A stretch of DNA of 45,810 nt from Selenomonadaceae bacterium (GTDB lineage: Bacteria > Bacillota > Negativicutes > Selenomonadales > Selenomonadaceae). Position 1 is the first letter of the stretch, and each line of letters opens with the position of its first letter. Location: NCBI GenBank assembly GCA_017470715.1, contig JAFUYE010000143.1, forward strand, positions 1 through 45,810. The letters are read 5' to 3'. Position numbers and translations under genes: made by a program. Under the pieces are notes generated by a model, which made no database searches, was not told the DNA's origin, and worked only from the letters and a program-made list of their open reading frames with translations. Shown one piece after another: positions 7,202-15,045 of this stretch.

Positions 7202-7280
7202 GTGAAATTAGAAATTAGGAATGTGAAATTGCAACACCGATTTAAATTCCTAATTCCTAATTCCTAATTCCTAATTGCCT
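7202..7280. repeat. TTAGGAATT microsatellite in inverted arrangement
   Basis: GAAATTAGGAAT units at 7202-7230 face four copies of ATTCCTA at 7242-7277, so the region can fold into a long AT-rich hairpin just upstream of csaB. The flanking segment 7120-7165 has GCATT/ACGC simple repeats. No gene is seen in 7112-7293. Confidence 0.7.
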
Positions 7281-7293
7281 TTCCGAGGTGGAC

Positions 7294-8376
7294 ATGAAAA
7301 TCGTAGTTTCCGGCTATTACGGCTCCAAAAACGGCGGCGATGAAGCGATGCTCGCGTCAATGCTTGAAGTGCTACGCGAAGAAGTTTTCGATTTGGACGT
7401 TACAGTTATTTCGCTCAATCCCGAATACACGCGCCGTCGTCACAACGTCAACGCCGTGCCACGGTCGGACATTTTGCCAATCATAAAAAAAATTCGCGAG
7501 GCGGATTTATTAATTTCCGGCGGCGGCTCACTGTTGCAGAACGTGACGAGCGGGCGCAGTCTTTACTATTATCTGGCGATAATTTTTTTTGCGTTGATTT
7601 TCGGGCGCAAAGTCATGTTGTACGCTCAAGGTATCGGACCGATTCGCGGAACTTTGGCACATAAACTCATGAATTTAATCGTCAATCGCGTTGACTTAAT
7701 CACCGTGCGCGACCGTGGTTCACTTGAAGAATTGGAACGACTCAAAATCACGCATCCGAAAATTTTTTGTACAGCTGACCCCGTGCTTGCGATTAAGCCC
7801 GTGCCGCTCACAATCGGACAAAAAATTTTGGCGCGATATTCCACGACACGCGACGAAAAATTAATCGGAGTTGCCGTGCGACATTGGCTTGACTGGGAAA
7901 ATTTCAGCCGTGCACTTGCCGAAGCTCTCGACAAACTATTTGACGTGACGGGCGCGAAAATTGTTTTTCTGCCGATGAAATTTCCCGAAGACATCACCGC
8001 CGCACAACAGACCGCCGCGCTTATGGAAACGCCGTGCACGATACTTGACGAAGAATTTACCACGCGGGAAGTTCTGAGTTTAGTCGGTTGCATGAACGTT
8101 TTAATCGGCGTGCGACTTCACGCGTTGATTTTCGCGGGCGTAATGAACGTGCCGATGGTTGGCGTTTCGTATGACCCGAAAATTGAACGTTTCCTTGATT
8201 CGATTGGCGAAAAACCGCTCGGAAATTTTTCGGACGTGACTGCGCAAAAAATTTTTGACGCGACGTTGAATAAACTTTCAAAGCATAAAAATTCCTGCGA
8301 CGCGACGTTACTTAAGGAACTCGGCGAACTTGCCCGCCTGAACGCGAAACTTGCCGTCGAACTTGCGGAAAGTTGA
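7294..8376 (+). CDS. csaB: Polysaccharide pyruvyl transferase CsaB
   Basis: 360 residues. It opens with KIVVSGYYGSKNGGDEAML and has DLLISGGGSLLQNVTS (about 72-87), MLYAQGIGPIRG and the C-terminal IGVRLHALIFA and GVSYDPKI. All are typical of CsaB, which transfers pyruvate from phosphoenolpyruvate to a wall polysaccharide. In Negativicutes the pyruvylated polymer binds SLH domains of OmpM-type proteins and so ties the outer membrane to the wall. The start is the ATG at 7294, since the GTG at 7288 lies inside the ribosome site GAGGTG. It probably heads a unit reaching to 10727. Confidence 0.9.
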   Translation: MKIVVSGYYGSKNGGDEAMLASMLEVLREEVFDLDVTVISLNPEYTRRRHNVNAVPRSDILPIIKKIREADLLISGGGSLLQNVTSGRSLYYYLAIIFFALIFGRKVMLYAQGIGPIRGTLAHKLMNLIVNRVDLITVRDRGSLEELERLKITHPKIFCTADPVLAIKPVPLTIGQKILARYSTTRDEKLIGVAVRHWLDWENFSRALAEALDKLFDVTGAKIVFLPMKFPEDITAAQQTAALMETPCTILDEEFTTREVLSLVGCMNVLIGVRLHALIFAGVMNVPMVGVSYDPKIERFLDSIGEKPLGNFSDVTAQKIFDATLNKLSKHKNSCDATLLKELGELARLNAKLAVELAES

Positions 8377-8388
8377 GGAGGTTCAATC

Positions 8389-8880
8389 ATGAAATTTACG
8401 GCAAAAATTTTCTTCGGTGTTGTTGCATTAATTTTTTGCATAAACCAATCTGTTTACTGTGAAACAGACAATTATGGAACATTGGAACCGCAACAACTTG
8501 CTCTGGGATACATTTCAATCACAAGTAAACCGTCGGACATTCTGAACATCTACGGTCATCCGAGTCGTGTGGATAACAGTAACGGCGTGCGTTGGTTTTA
8601 CGGAAAAGATTTTTATGTTCAATTCATGGGGCGTGGAGCAACGACGATTAGCGAAGTAACTACAACCAGCAATAACGGAATAACCACAACCAATAAAGTC
8701 GCCGTCGGAATGTCAGAAAGTATTTTGCGAAGAGTTTATGGAACCCCTAAATATCAAAAACAGAGAGGCAACGAAGACTGCTATTGGTATTACGGCTACG
8801 GTCGTTACAGTAACGCGTATCTTTTTTTCAGCTGTACAAAAGGAACCATACGGAAAATTTCTTTGGTCTTGCTTGACTGA
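8389..8880 (+). CDS. Secreted protein with two BamE/SmpA-like repeats
   Basis: 163 residues with a signal peptide (about 1-24, ending VYC). Two segments resemble each other and the start of the SmpA/OmlA (BamE) fold: KPSDILNIYGHPSRV...WFYG (about 47-72) and SESILRRVYGTPKYQ...YWYYG (about 108-137). In that fold a short helix precedes a conserved GxP turn and a two-stranded sheet. A Thr/Ser/Asn-rich linker separates them. It is probably periplasmic or on the outer membrane; the role is unknown. GAGGAGG lies 6 bases before the ATG. Its codon usage and AT content differ a little from csaB. Confidence 0.7.
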   Translation: MKFTAKIFFGVVALIFCINQSVYCETDNYGTLEPQQLALGYISITSKPSDILNIYGHPSRVDNSNGVRWFYGKDFYVQFMGRGATTISEVTTTSNNGITTTNKVAVGMSESILRRVYGTPKYQKQRGNEDCYWYYGYGRYSNAYLFFSCTKGTIRKISLVLLD

Positions 8881-8924
8881 GCAATTAAAGCCGTCGAACT
8901 TGCCCGCAGGTGAGGAGTTTTATC

Positions 8925-9182
8925 ATGCGAAAAAAAATTTACACGCAGTACAAAGACTTGCAAAACCGTATTGACCGCGTTGAAAAAGAACTCGACCGCG
9001 TCAACGTTCGCATGGACAGATTTGAAAACCGCATGGATAAACTTGACACAAAGCTTGATAAGCTCTCGGACAAAATTGACGCCTTGCACAACGAAATTAA
9101 ATCGTCGGCAAACCACGGACAAATTGCCACAATCTCAACTATCGGAATTGCAATCGCGGTAATTTATTCGCTCCTGCGCTGA
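8925..9182 (+). CDS. Small coiled-coil protein with C-terminal membrane anchor
   Basis: 85 residues. The body (10-60) is one heptad-rich coiled coil (ELDRVNVRMDRF, NRMDKLDTKLDKL). A hydrophobic helix at about 67-83 (IATISTIGIAIAVIYSLL) would anchor the tail. The layout recalls XhlA-type phage or bacteriocin-associated proteins, but no holin or lysin is nearby. The start is the ATG at 8925 behind GAGGAG; the GTG at 8910 overlaps that site. The leader repeats the csaB 3' end (see findings). Confidence 0.7.
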   Translation: MRKKIYTQYKDLQNRIDRVEKELDRVNVRMDRFENRMDKLDTKLDKLSDKIDALHNEIKSSANHGQIATISTIGIAIAVIYSLLR

Positions 9183-9197
9183 CAAATGGAGGTTGCC

Positions 9198-9935
9198 TTG
9201 ACGAAAAATTTTATCTTTACAAAGGAAATCAACAATTCCTTGTTTGAAAGCGGCTTTACAATCTCGGTCAAGCTGTACGAAATTTTTTCATTCTACCTGA
9301 GCGGCGGGCGACTTAATCACGGCGAAAAGCGCACGATTAAAATTTTAATTGACGACGAACCGTTTGACGTGACGTTGACAAGCATCGATTTCAACCGCAC
9401 AAACTATCCGACAAACAAAGATATTTGGCAGGTACGTTATTCAAAGACCGCTCCCGTTGCAAAAAAAATCCGCGAAATCTTTTCGACGAAAAATTTTTTC
9501 ACGTTCTGCGCGACGGACATCAAAGACGTTTTTTGTCTGCAGGCGGATTCGGCGTGTGACGAATTGACGCTTGAAAGTCTTTTGGAAATTCCGACGCTCA
9601 CCGACACCCAGGCTGAATTCGTCGAACGTTTCGGCTTGACGAAGTATCGCAAGCTCAATCGGAAAGTTGCCGAGCAGTTGAAACGCAATTACGGTTATCG
9701 TTGCCAAATTTGCGGGCTGAATGTCGGAGTATTTTACGGCGCGCAGGTTGCGGACTGTCACCACATAAATTATTTTTCCGTCAGCTTGGACAATGCCGCG
9801 TCGAATTTGTTAATCGTCTGCCCGAATCATCATCGAATAATTCATGCCGCAAATCCGACATTTGACCGCACGCGAAAAATTTTTTTGTATCCGAACGGGC
9901 TTACGGAAGTTTTGCGGCTCAACGAACATTTGTGA
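9198..9935 (+). CDS. HNH endonuclease
   Basis: 245 residues from the TTG at 9198 (GGAGG 5 bases upstream; the ATG at 9186 overlaps that site). The C-terminal domain (about 164-222) is an HNH nuclease with a zinc knuckle: CQIC (C169, C172), DCHHI (H188, H189), DNAASNL and CPNHHRIIH (C208, H211, H212). The N-terminal 150 residues are unrecognised and may bind DNA. It could be a restriction-type or genome-defence nuclease. No methyltransferase is nearby, so the target is unknown. It lies between the coiled-coil gene (15 bases) and the ABC ATPase gene (9 bases). Confidence 0.8.
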   Translation: MTKNFIFTKEINNSLFESGFTISVKLYEIFSFYLSGGRLNHGEKRTIKILIDDEPFDVTLTSIDFNRTNYPTNKDIWQVRYSKTAPVAKKIREIFSTKNFFTFCATDIKDVFCLQADSACDELTLESLLEIPTLTDTQAEFVERFGLTKYRKLNRKVAEQLKRNYGYRCQICGLNVGVFYGAQVADCHHINYFSVSLDNAASNLLIVCPNHHRIIHAANPTFDRTRKIFLYPNGLTEVLRLNEHL

Positions 9936-9944
9936 GGTTGTAAC

Positions 9945-10727
9945 ATGAACTTGACGGCGGAAAATATTCGCGTGATTTTGGGCGGCAAAGAAATTCTGCG
10001 CGGGATAAATCACGTCTTCGCGGCGGGCAAACGCACGGCAATTATCGGAGCGAACGGCGCGGGCAAGTCAACGTTGCTGAAAATTTTGTGCCTGCTCAAC
10101 GAAAATTTTTCGGGACGCGTGACGCTCGACGGCAAAGACATTCGCAATGTCGGCAGAAAAAATTTGTCGCGGGTAATGGCAATTCTTCCGCAGGAACGCG
10201 ACGTGCCGAACGACACGACTGTCCGGCAACTGGTTTCGTTCGGGCGATTTCCACACAGAAAATTTTTCGGCGGCGAATCAACCGAAGATTTATCGGCAAT
10301 ACAAAACGCACTTGAATTAACCAAACTCGTCGACTTCCAATCGCGGCAAGTTTCGTCACTTTCGGGCGGCGAACGTCAGCGGGCGTGGCTGGCAATGACT
10401 TTGGCGCAACGACCGAAAATTTTATTGCTCGACGAACCGACGACTTATCTTGACGTGGCACATCAACTCGAAGTCATGGACATTGTTGCCGACGCGAACA
10501 AAAAATTTTCCGCGACGATAATCATGGTGTTGCACGATTTGAATCACGCACGACTTTACAGCGACGAAGTTTTAATCATCAAAGCCGGCAAGAAATTCGC
10601 GGCAGGTGACCCGAAAAAAATTTTGACGGCTCAAACTCTCGGCGAAGTTTTTGACGTTGAAGCGGACACTTTCACGAACGCGGCGGGCGACGAAATTATT
10701 TTCCCCGTGCAACGAAAAAAATCTTGA
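9945..10727 (+). CDS. ABC transporter ATPase, siderophore/cobalamin (FecE/BtuD) type
   Basis: 260 residues with all motifs: Walker A GANGAGKST (35-43), Q-loop Q83, signature LSGGERQR (139-146), Walker B ILLLDEP (159-165) and the H-loop in VLHDLNHARLYSDEV. The phrase HDLNHARLYSDEVLIIKAGKK and the ending with a GEVFDV-like segment are typical of iron-chelate and vitamin B12 importers. The permease and binding protein are not in the window. GAGG lies 8 bases before the ATG. It is likely the last gene of the csaB unit. Confidence 0.88.
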   Translation: MNLTAENIRVILGGKEILRGINHVFAAGKRTAIIGANGAGKSTLLKILCLLNENFSGRVTLDGKDIRNVGRKNLSRVMAILPQERDVPNDTTVRQLVSFGRFPHRKFFGGESTEDLSAIQNALELTKLVDFQSRQVSSLSGGERQRAWLAMTLAQRPKILLLDEPTTYLDVAHQLEVMDIVADANKKFSATIIMVLHDLNHARLYSDEVLIIKAGKKFAAGDPKKILTAQTLGEVFDVEADTFTNAAGDEIIFPVQRKKS

Positions 10728-10821
10728 CAGGGAGTTACCGTTACGAATTTCCGGGACGAATAAAAATTGTTTCCCGTGGCGAAAAAATTTCCCGCAGTGT
10801 CGATTAAAAATTTTTCCATAC

Positions 10822-10855
10822 GCAAAAAACCCGACGGCTTTATTACCATCGGGTT
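10822..10855 (-). terminator. Terminator of the FNLQRF repeat-protein gene
   Basis: On the minus strand AACCCGATGG (10855-10846), loop, CCGTCGGGTT (10837-10828), then a T-run and GCG. The stem is ten pairs with one G-U. It is 21 bases past the stop of the minus-strand gene and may also stop plus-strand transcripts from the ABC gene. Confidence 0.85.
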
Positions 10856-10876
10856 AGTTTATTTTTCGTGAAAATG

Positions 10877-12730
10877 TTACGCGTCTTTTTGTTCGGTCGA
10901 AGTTGCCGCTGCGCTTGCCGCAACGAATCCGCCCGCAGCGTTGATGTCGAATGCGCTTTCCGCGTTGAACGAAACTGCCGCGCTGTCAACGGGAGCGGCA
11001 ACGAGATCGCTCAAAGTCGCATCGGAAGCAATCGCGCCGCCGTCGAGGATACCGTCGGCAACAGGCGCGTCGCCCCACAGGTCTGCGCTTGTGGACAGAT
11101 CGTCGGTGTCGTAGGAACTCCAGCCGTAGTCGTAGTTGTAGTAGTAATGCACGGTCGGGTCGTCGCCGAAAACGAAATCGGGCGAAGCAGAATCCGTGTA
11201 GCGAACGCTGACAGTTGCGCCCGTGTTGAACGTGAAGTCGATGTAGTAGTCATTCGCGCTGACGTTGGTGAGATTGTAAGCGGTGCCGTCGTAGAAATAA
11301 ATCGTGTCTTCCCAACCCGCCTGGTAGACGAGGCTGTTTTCGTAGACGCTCAAGTTGGCTTCTTCGGCGACTTCGTCGGTTGCGCGATAGGCCGTGCCCC
11401 AAGTGTCCGTGCGGTAGTTGTAGCCGATTTCGTAGCCGTTGGCGAAACGGAAAGTCGGCGAGAAGTTGTAATCGTAACCGACGGAGAGCATTTCGCCCGT
11501 GTTGAACAGAATGTTGATGTAGTCGACATCTTCGGCGACAGCGACAACGTTGACCGGCAGCGTGTCGTACATGGAAATCGTGTTGTCGTAGCTGGTGTTG
11601 TACACGAGCGTTTCGGCGAAATTCGTCACGGGGAACACCGTTGCTTCGGCGTAATCGGTTGCGTCGGTGACAACGTCGAAACCGGTTTCGTAAGCAAGCT
11701 CCTCGAAAGCCAACTTGTTCGCCGCAGCCTCTGCCGCCGCTTCAAGTTCTTCCTGTGCCTTGATGGACTGGTAAAGCGCATCGTCGGCAGCTTTGTCCGC
11801 AGGATCGCTCCAAATGCCCAAATCGCGGTTGTAGTATTGAACATTGCCGTCCGCGAAGTAGAAGGTGGGCGACCAATTCGTGTCGTTTTCGACGACGAGT
11901 TGTTTGCCGTCGGTGAACGTGAAAATGATATTTTCGTCGGTGACCTGCGACAAAGTAATTGCTTCGTCCGAATCGACGTCGGTAAGGACAACCGCGTCAT
12001 TATCCGAAACGTTAAGCAGAGCGTTGTTTGTCGCCCGGCTGACGTAAAGCGTGTCGACGCCTTCGGAGGCACTGAAGATGAGCGCACCTGCCCAGAAAGA
12101 CTGCGTCTGGGCAATTTCCGAACCGTTGAGCCATCTTTCATGAATCGTGCTGTACATCATTTGTTCGCCGTTGTAGAAGTTGAAAATCGGCGACACATAA
12201 TTGATGTCGAAGTCGAGAACAGTACCCGTGTCGAAGACGAGCGCAAGTGACGTGTTGTCGTCTTTGAAGGTGAAGTATTCGACGAGGTTGCCGACAGTCG
12301 AGTCGACGAGGTTGATGACGTCCGCCGCGTCATTGTCAAGCCAAACGTGACCGCTGAGAAAACGGCTGTAGTCAATGAGTTCCGGAATGCCGTCCGCGTA
12401 GTTGTAGTACGACGCGGTACCGACTTCCACATTGTTGCGGTAGTCGTACCATGCGGTTTCGGCGAACTCTTCGGCTTCTTCCACGCTCATGAACAGCGGG
12501 AAAATGATTTCGCCGTTCTTGCGCACTCTGGTTTCCCAGCCGGAGCTGCTGCCGACGGTCGTGCCGGGGAGAACGTGACCGGTGTTGCTGTAGCCGGTGT
12601 AGACTTTGTTGCCGCCGGAGCCGCCGCCGGAGCCGCCGTTGCCGCCTTTGTTGCCGTCGGAGCCGCTGTCGCCGCCTTTGGAGCCGGAGCTGTCGGAGAA
12701 GCGCTGAAGGTTAAAAACAAATTCTGCCAT
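10877..12730 (-). CDS. Large acidic repeat protein with FNLQRF start, probably exported
   Basis: 617 residues with no cysteine, very acidic. It starts MAEFVFNLQRFSDSS without a classical signal peptide, followed by a Gly/Ser-rich segment (14-41). Four related units at about 158-200, 264-307, 400-444 and 491-537 share the pattern [DN]xxxxFxxGxxLxVxxxxxxSPxFxFxxG, then a Tyr/Asn stretch ending in Trp. An Ala/Glu helix (310-345) splits them. The C-terminus (585-617) is Ala/Ser/Val-rich. Absence of Cys, acidity and a Gly-rich start suggest a surface or secreted protein, perhaps by a type I route. GGGAGG precedes the ATG. It is strongly expressed if its two promoters are real. Recognised only as a repeat family. 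Confidence 0.75.
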   Translation of the reverse strand: MAEFVFNLQRFSDSSGSKGGDSGSDGNKGGNGGSGGGSGGNKVYTGYSNTGHVLPGTTVGSSSGWETRVRKNGEIIFPLFMSVEEAEEFAETAWYDYRNNVEVGTASYYNYADGIPELIDYSRFLSGHVWLDNDAADVINLVDSTVGNLVEYFTFKDDNTSLALVFDTGTVLDFDINYVSPIFNFYNGEQMMYSTIHERWLNGSEIAQTQSFWAGALIFSASEGVDTLYVSRATNNALLNVSDNDAVVLTDVDSDEAITLSQVTDENIIFTFTDGKQLVVENDTNWSPTFYFADGNVQYYNRDLGIWSDPADKAADDALYQSIKAQEELEAAAEAAANKLAFEELAYETGFDVVTDATDYAEATVFPVTNFAETLVYNTSYDNTISMYDTLPVNVVAVAEDVDYINILFNTGEMLSVGYDYNFSPTFRFANGYEIGYNYRTDTWGTAYRATDEVAEEANLSVYENSLVYQAGWEDTIYFYDGTAYNLTNVSANDYYIDFTFNTGATVSVRYTDSASPDFVFGDDPTVHYYYNYDYGWSSYDTDDLSTSADLWGDAPVADGILDGGAIASDATLSDLVAAPVDSAAVSFNAESAFDINAAGGFVAASAAATSTEQKDA

Positions 12731-12767
12731 TAGGCATTACCTCCCAAGAATTTTTCAAAGTATGTAT

Positions 12768-12796
12768 TTGCCCGCCGCTTCGACAAGATTTAAAAT
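12768..12796. promoter_or_regulatory. Promoter copy 1 of a duplicated two-way promoter
   Basis: Plus: TTGCCC, 17 bases, TAAAAT (12791-12796). Minus: TTGTCG, 16 bases, CATACT, just outside the repeat-protein start. The core TTGCCCGCCGCTTCGACAAG recurs 79 bases downstream. Confidence 0.5.
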
Positions 12797-12836
12797 GAAG
12801 TCCAACATTTCGCTGAGCGTCGGGAAAATTTTGCAC

Positions 12837-12875
12837 AGTATAGCATTTGCCCGCCGCTTTGACAAGTTTTATAAT
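12837..12875. promoter_or_regulatory. Promoter copy 2 (stronger), divergent recG / repeat protein
   Basis: Plus: TTGCCC (12847-12852), 17 bases, TATAAT (12870-12875), 26 bases before recG. Minus: TTGTCA (12865-12860), 17 bases, TATACT (12842-12837). The two promoters interleave on the same DNA, so initiation in one direction should compete with the other. Confidence 0.6.
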
Positions 12876-12901
12876 CAGCAAAAAATTTTGGAGGATTTGC
12901 A

Positions 12902-14989
12902 GTGAGCAAGACAGTATTTGAACTTACCGATAACGTCATGTACGTTAAAGGCGTCGGACCGCGCCGCGCAGATTTGATGGCGAAATTGAACATTGCCACC
13001 AAGTACGATTTGTTGACGCATTACCCGCGCACTTACGAGAATCATACGAGCTTGACGAAAATTTCCGAGCTGATTGAAGGCGAAACCGCTTTGGTCGTCG
13101 GAAAAATTTTTGACGTGAATTCGCGCAGGGCACGCAACTTGACGATTATCAACGCGATACTCGAAGACGGGTCGGGCAGATTGTTTTTGACGTGGTTCAA
13201 TCAAGATTACCTGCTGAAAAAACTTCGTGCCGGCGTGCGCGTTTTGGTTATCGGGAAAATAAAATTCGATCCGTGGTCGGGCGATGCGGCAATGACCGTG
13301 CAAAAAGTTACCTTCCTCGACGCGGACGAACAGCCCGAATTGGGAATCATGCCGATTTATCCGTCGACAGCCGCGTTGAGTCAAAACATCATGCGCACGG
13401 CGGTAAAAAATCTTTTGTCGTCGATGCCGCCGCTTCAAGAAATTTTGCCGCAAAAAATTTTGGACGAACACGATTTAATTTCGCTTGACCGTGCGTCGCG
13501 AATGATTCACTTCCCGAAAAATGCCGAAGAACTGAACGCGGCGCGGCGTCGACTGGCATTTGACGAATTGTTTATGATTCAGTGCGGGCTGATGTTAATC
13601 AAGCGACAAACTCAAGATGAGCGGCTTGGAATTTCGCACGCGACAAACGGGCGACTCGTCAATGGTGTTTTGAATAATTTGCCGTTCGCGCTCACGGACG
13701 ACCAACGAAAAGTTTTTCTGGAAGTTTCGGCGGACATGGAAAATAAAATACCGATGCGCCGATTGATTCAAGGCGACGTCGGTTCCGGCAAAACCGTCGT
13801 GGCACTTTTGGCACTCGTCAAAGCTGTCGAAGGCGGTTGGCAAAGCGCGTTCATGGCACCGACTGAAATTCTTGCCGCTCAACATTACGAAACGTTTGCG
13901 AAACTTTTAAACGGGCTCGGAATTCGCGTCGGACTTTTGAGCGCGAAAGTCACACGCACGGCGAAAATGCGCGAAGAAATTTACCGAAAAATTTCCGAAC
14001 ACGAATTCGACATTGTCATCGGGACGCACGCGCTGATTCAAGAAGGCGTCAAATTTGCCAAACTCGGACTTGTCGTCACGGACGAACAACATCGCTTCGG
14101 CGTGGCGCAAAGGTCGACACTTGAAAAAAAATCCGACGTGTTGCCCGACATGCTGGTTATGACCGCGACACCGATTCCGCGAACAATGACGTTGACGATT
14201 TACGGCGATTTGGACGTGTCGTTGATAAAACATTTGCCGCCCGGACGCAAGCCGATAAAAACTTCCGTGAAAACTCTGCGCGGACGCAAAAAAGTTTATG
14301 AATTCGTGCGCGAAGAAATTTTGAACGGTCGACAAGCTTACGTCGTGTGCCCGCTGATTGAGCGGAGCGAATCCGAAACCATGGCGGACATTGAATCTGC
14401 CGAAGAAATTTTCGACGGTTTGAGCAAAGGAATTTTCAGCGATATTCCCTGCGCACTGTTGCACGGAAAAATGAAACCGCGTGACAAAGATGAAATTATG
14501 GAACGTTTCCGCGACGGCGAATTAAAATTGCTTGTGGCGACGACGGTTATTGAAGTCGGCGTGGACGTGCCCAATGCCACCGTCATGGTCGTCGAACACG
14601 CGGAACGTTTCGGGCTTGCTCAACTTCACCAACTGCGCGGGCGTGTCGGTCGCGGTTCCGAAAAATCTTACTGCATTTTGATTTCCGACATGAAAGCGGA
14701 TTTGGCACGCGTGCGGCTCAATGCAATGGAGACGACCAACGACGGCTTTAAGTTGGCGGAAGAAGATTTAAAACTGCGCGGACCGGGACAATTTTTCGGC
14801 GAAGCGCAACACGGTCTGCCCGATTTGAAAGTTGCCGACGTTTTTCGCGACATTGATCTTTTGATTCAAGCACGCGACGCCGCGCAGATTTTCATTGACG
14901 ACGACGCGAATTTGAATTATTTTGCAAACCTGCGCACGAACATTGCGCTTGCGTTCGGCGACAAGTTCAGCCAAATCACCGAAGCTTGA
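12902..14989 (+). CDS. recG: ATP-dependent DNA helicase RecG
   Basis: 695 residues, the usual length. RecG reverses stalled replication forks and branch-migrates Holliday junctions. A wedge/OB domain (about 1-160) includes the helix-hairpin-like GVGPRRADLMAKL. Superfamily 2 motor: GDVGSGKT (291-298), GTHALIQ, DEQH (394-397), MTATPIPRT, and the TRG segment GRVGRGSEKSYC. The GTG start at 12902 follows GGAGG by 7 bases. It is transcribed from the two-way promoter shared with the FNLQRF protein. Confidence 0.97.
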   Translation: MSKTVFELTDNVMYVKGVGPRRADLMAKLNIATKYDLLTHYPRTYENHTSLTKISELIEGETALVVGKIFDVNSRRARNLTIINAILEDGSGRLFLTWFNQDYLLKKLRAGVRVLVIGKIKFDPWSGDAAMTVQKVTFLDADEQPELGIMPIYPSTAALSQNIMRTAVKNLLSSMPPLQEILPQKILDEHDLISLDRASRMIHFPKNAEELNAARRRLAFDELFMIQCGLMLIKRQTQDERLGISHATNGRLVNGVLNNLPFALTDDQRKVFLEVSADMENKIPMRRLIQGDVGSGKTVVALLALVKAVEGGWQSAFMAPTEILAAQHYETFAKLLNGLGIRVGLLSAKVTRTAKMREEIYRKISEHEFDIVIGTHALIQEGVKFAKLGLVVTDEQHRFGVAQRSTLEKKSDVLPDMLVMTATPIPRTMTLTIYGDLDVSLIKHLPPGRKPIKTSVKTLRGRKKVYEFVREEILNGRQAYVVCPLIERSESETMADIESAEEIFDGLSKGIFSDIPCALLHGKMKPRDKDEIMERFRDGELKLLVATTVIEVGVDVPNATVMVVEHAERFGLAQLHQLRGRVGRGSEKSYCILISDMKADLARVRLNAMETTNDGFKLAEEDLKLRGPGQFFGEAQHGLPDLKVADVFRDIDLLIQARDAAQIFIDDDANLNYFANLRTNIALAFGDKFSQITEA

Positions 14990-14991
14990 TT

Positions 14992-15024
14992 CAATTAGGA
15001 ATGAGGAATTAGGAATTAGGAATT
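14992..15024. repeat. TTAGGAATT microsatellite
   Basis: AATTAGGAAT, GAGGAATTAGGAATTAGG and GAATT between the recG stop and the next ribosome site. It is the same unit as at 7202, 25722 and 37425. Confidence 0.7.
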
Positions 15025-15045
15025 ATTTCCGAGGAGTAAAATTTC

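Noticed and set aside
7288..7293. GTG start for csaB two codons upstream
   Set aside because: The GTG forms part of the GAGGTG ribosome site, and the ATG at 7294 matches the family start.
10868..12250. Long plus-strand open frame opposite the repeat protein
   Set aside because: It is the antisense shadow of a biased codon pattern, with no ribosome site and no family features.
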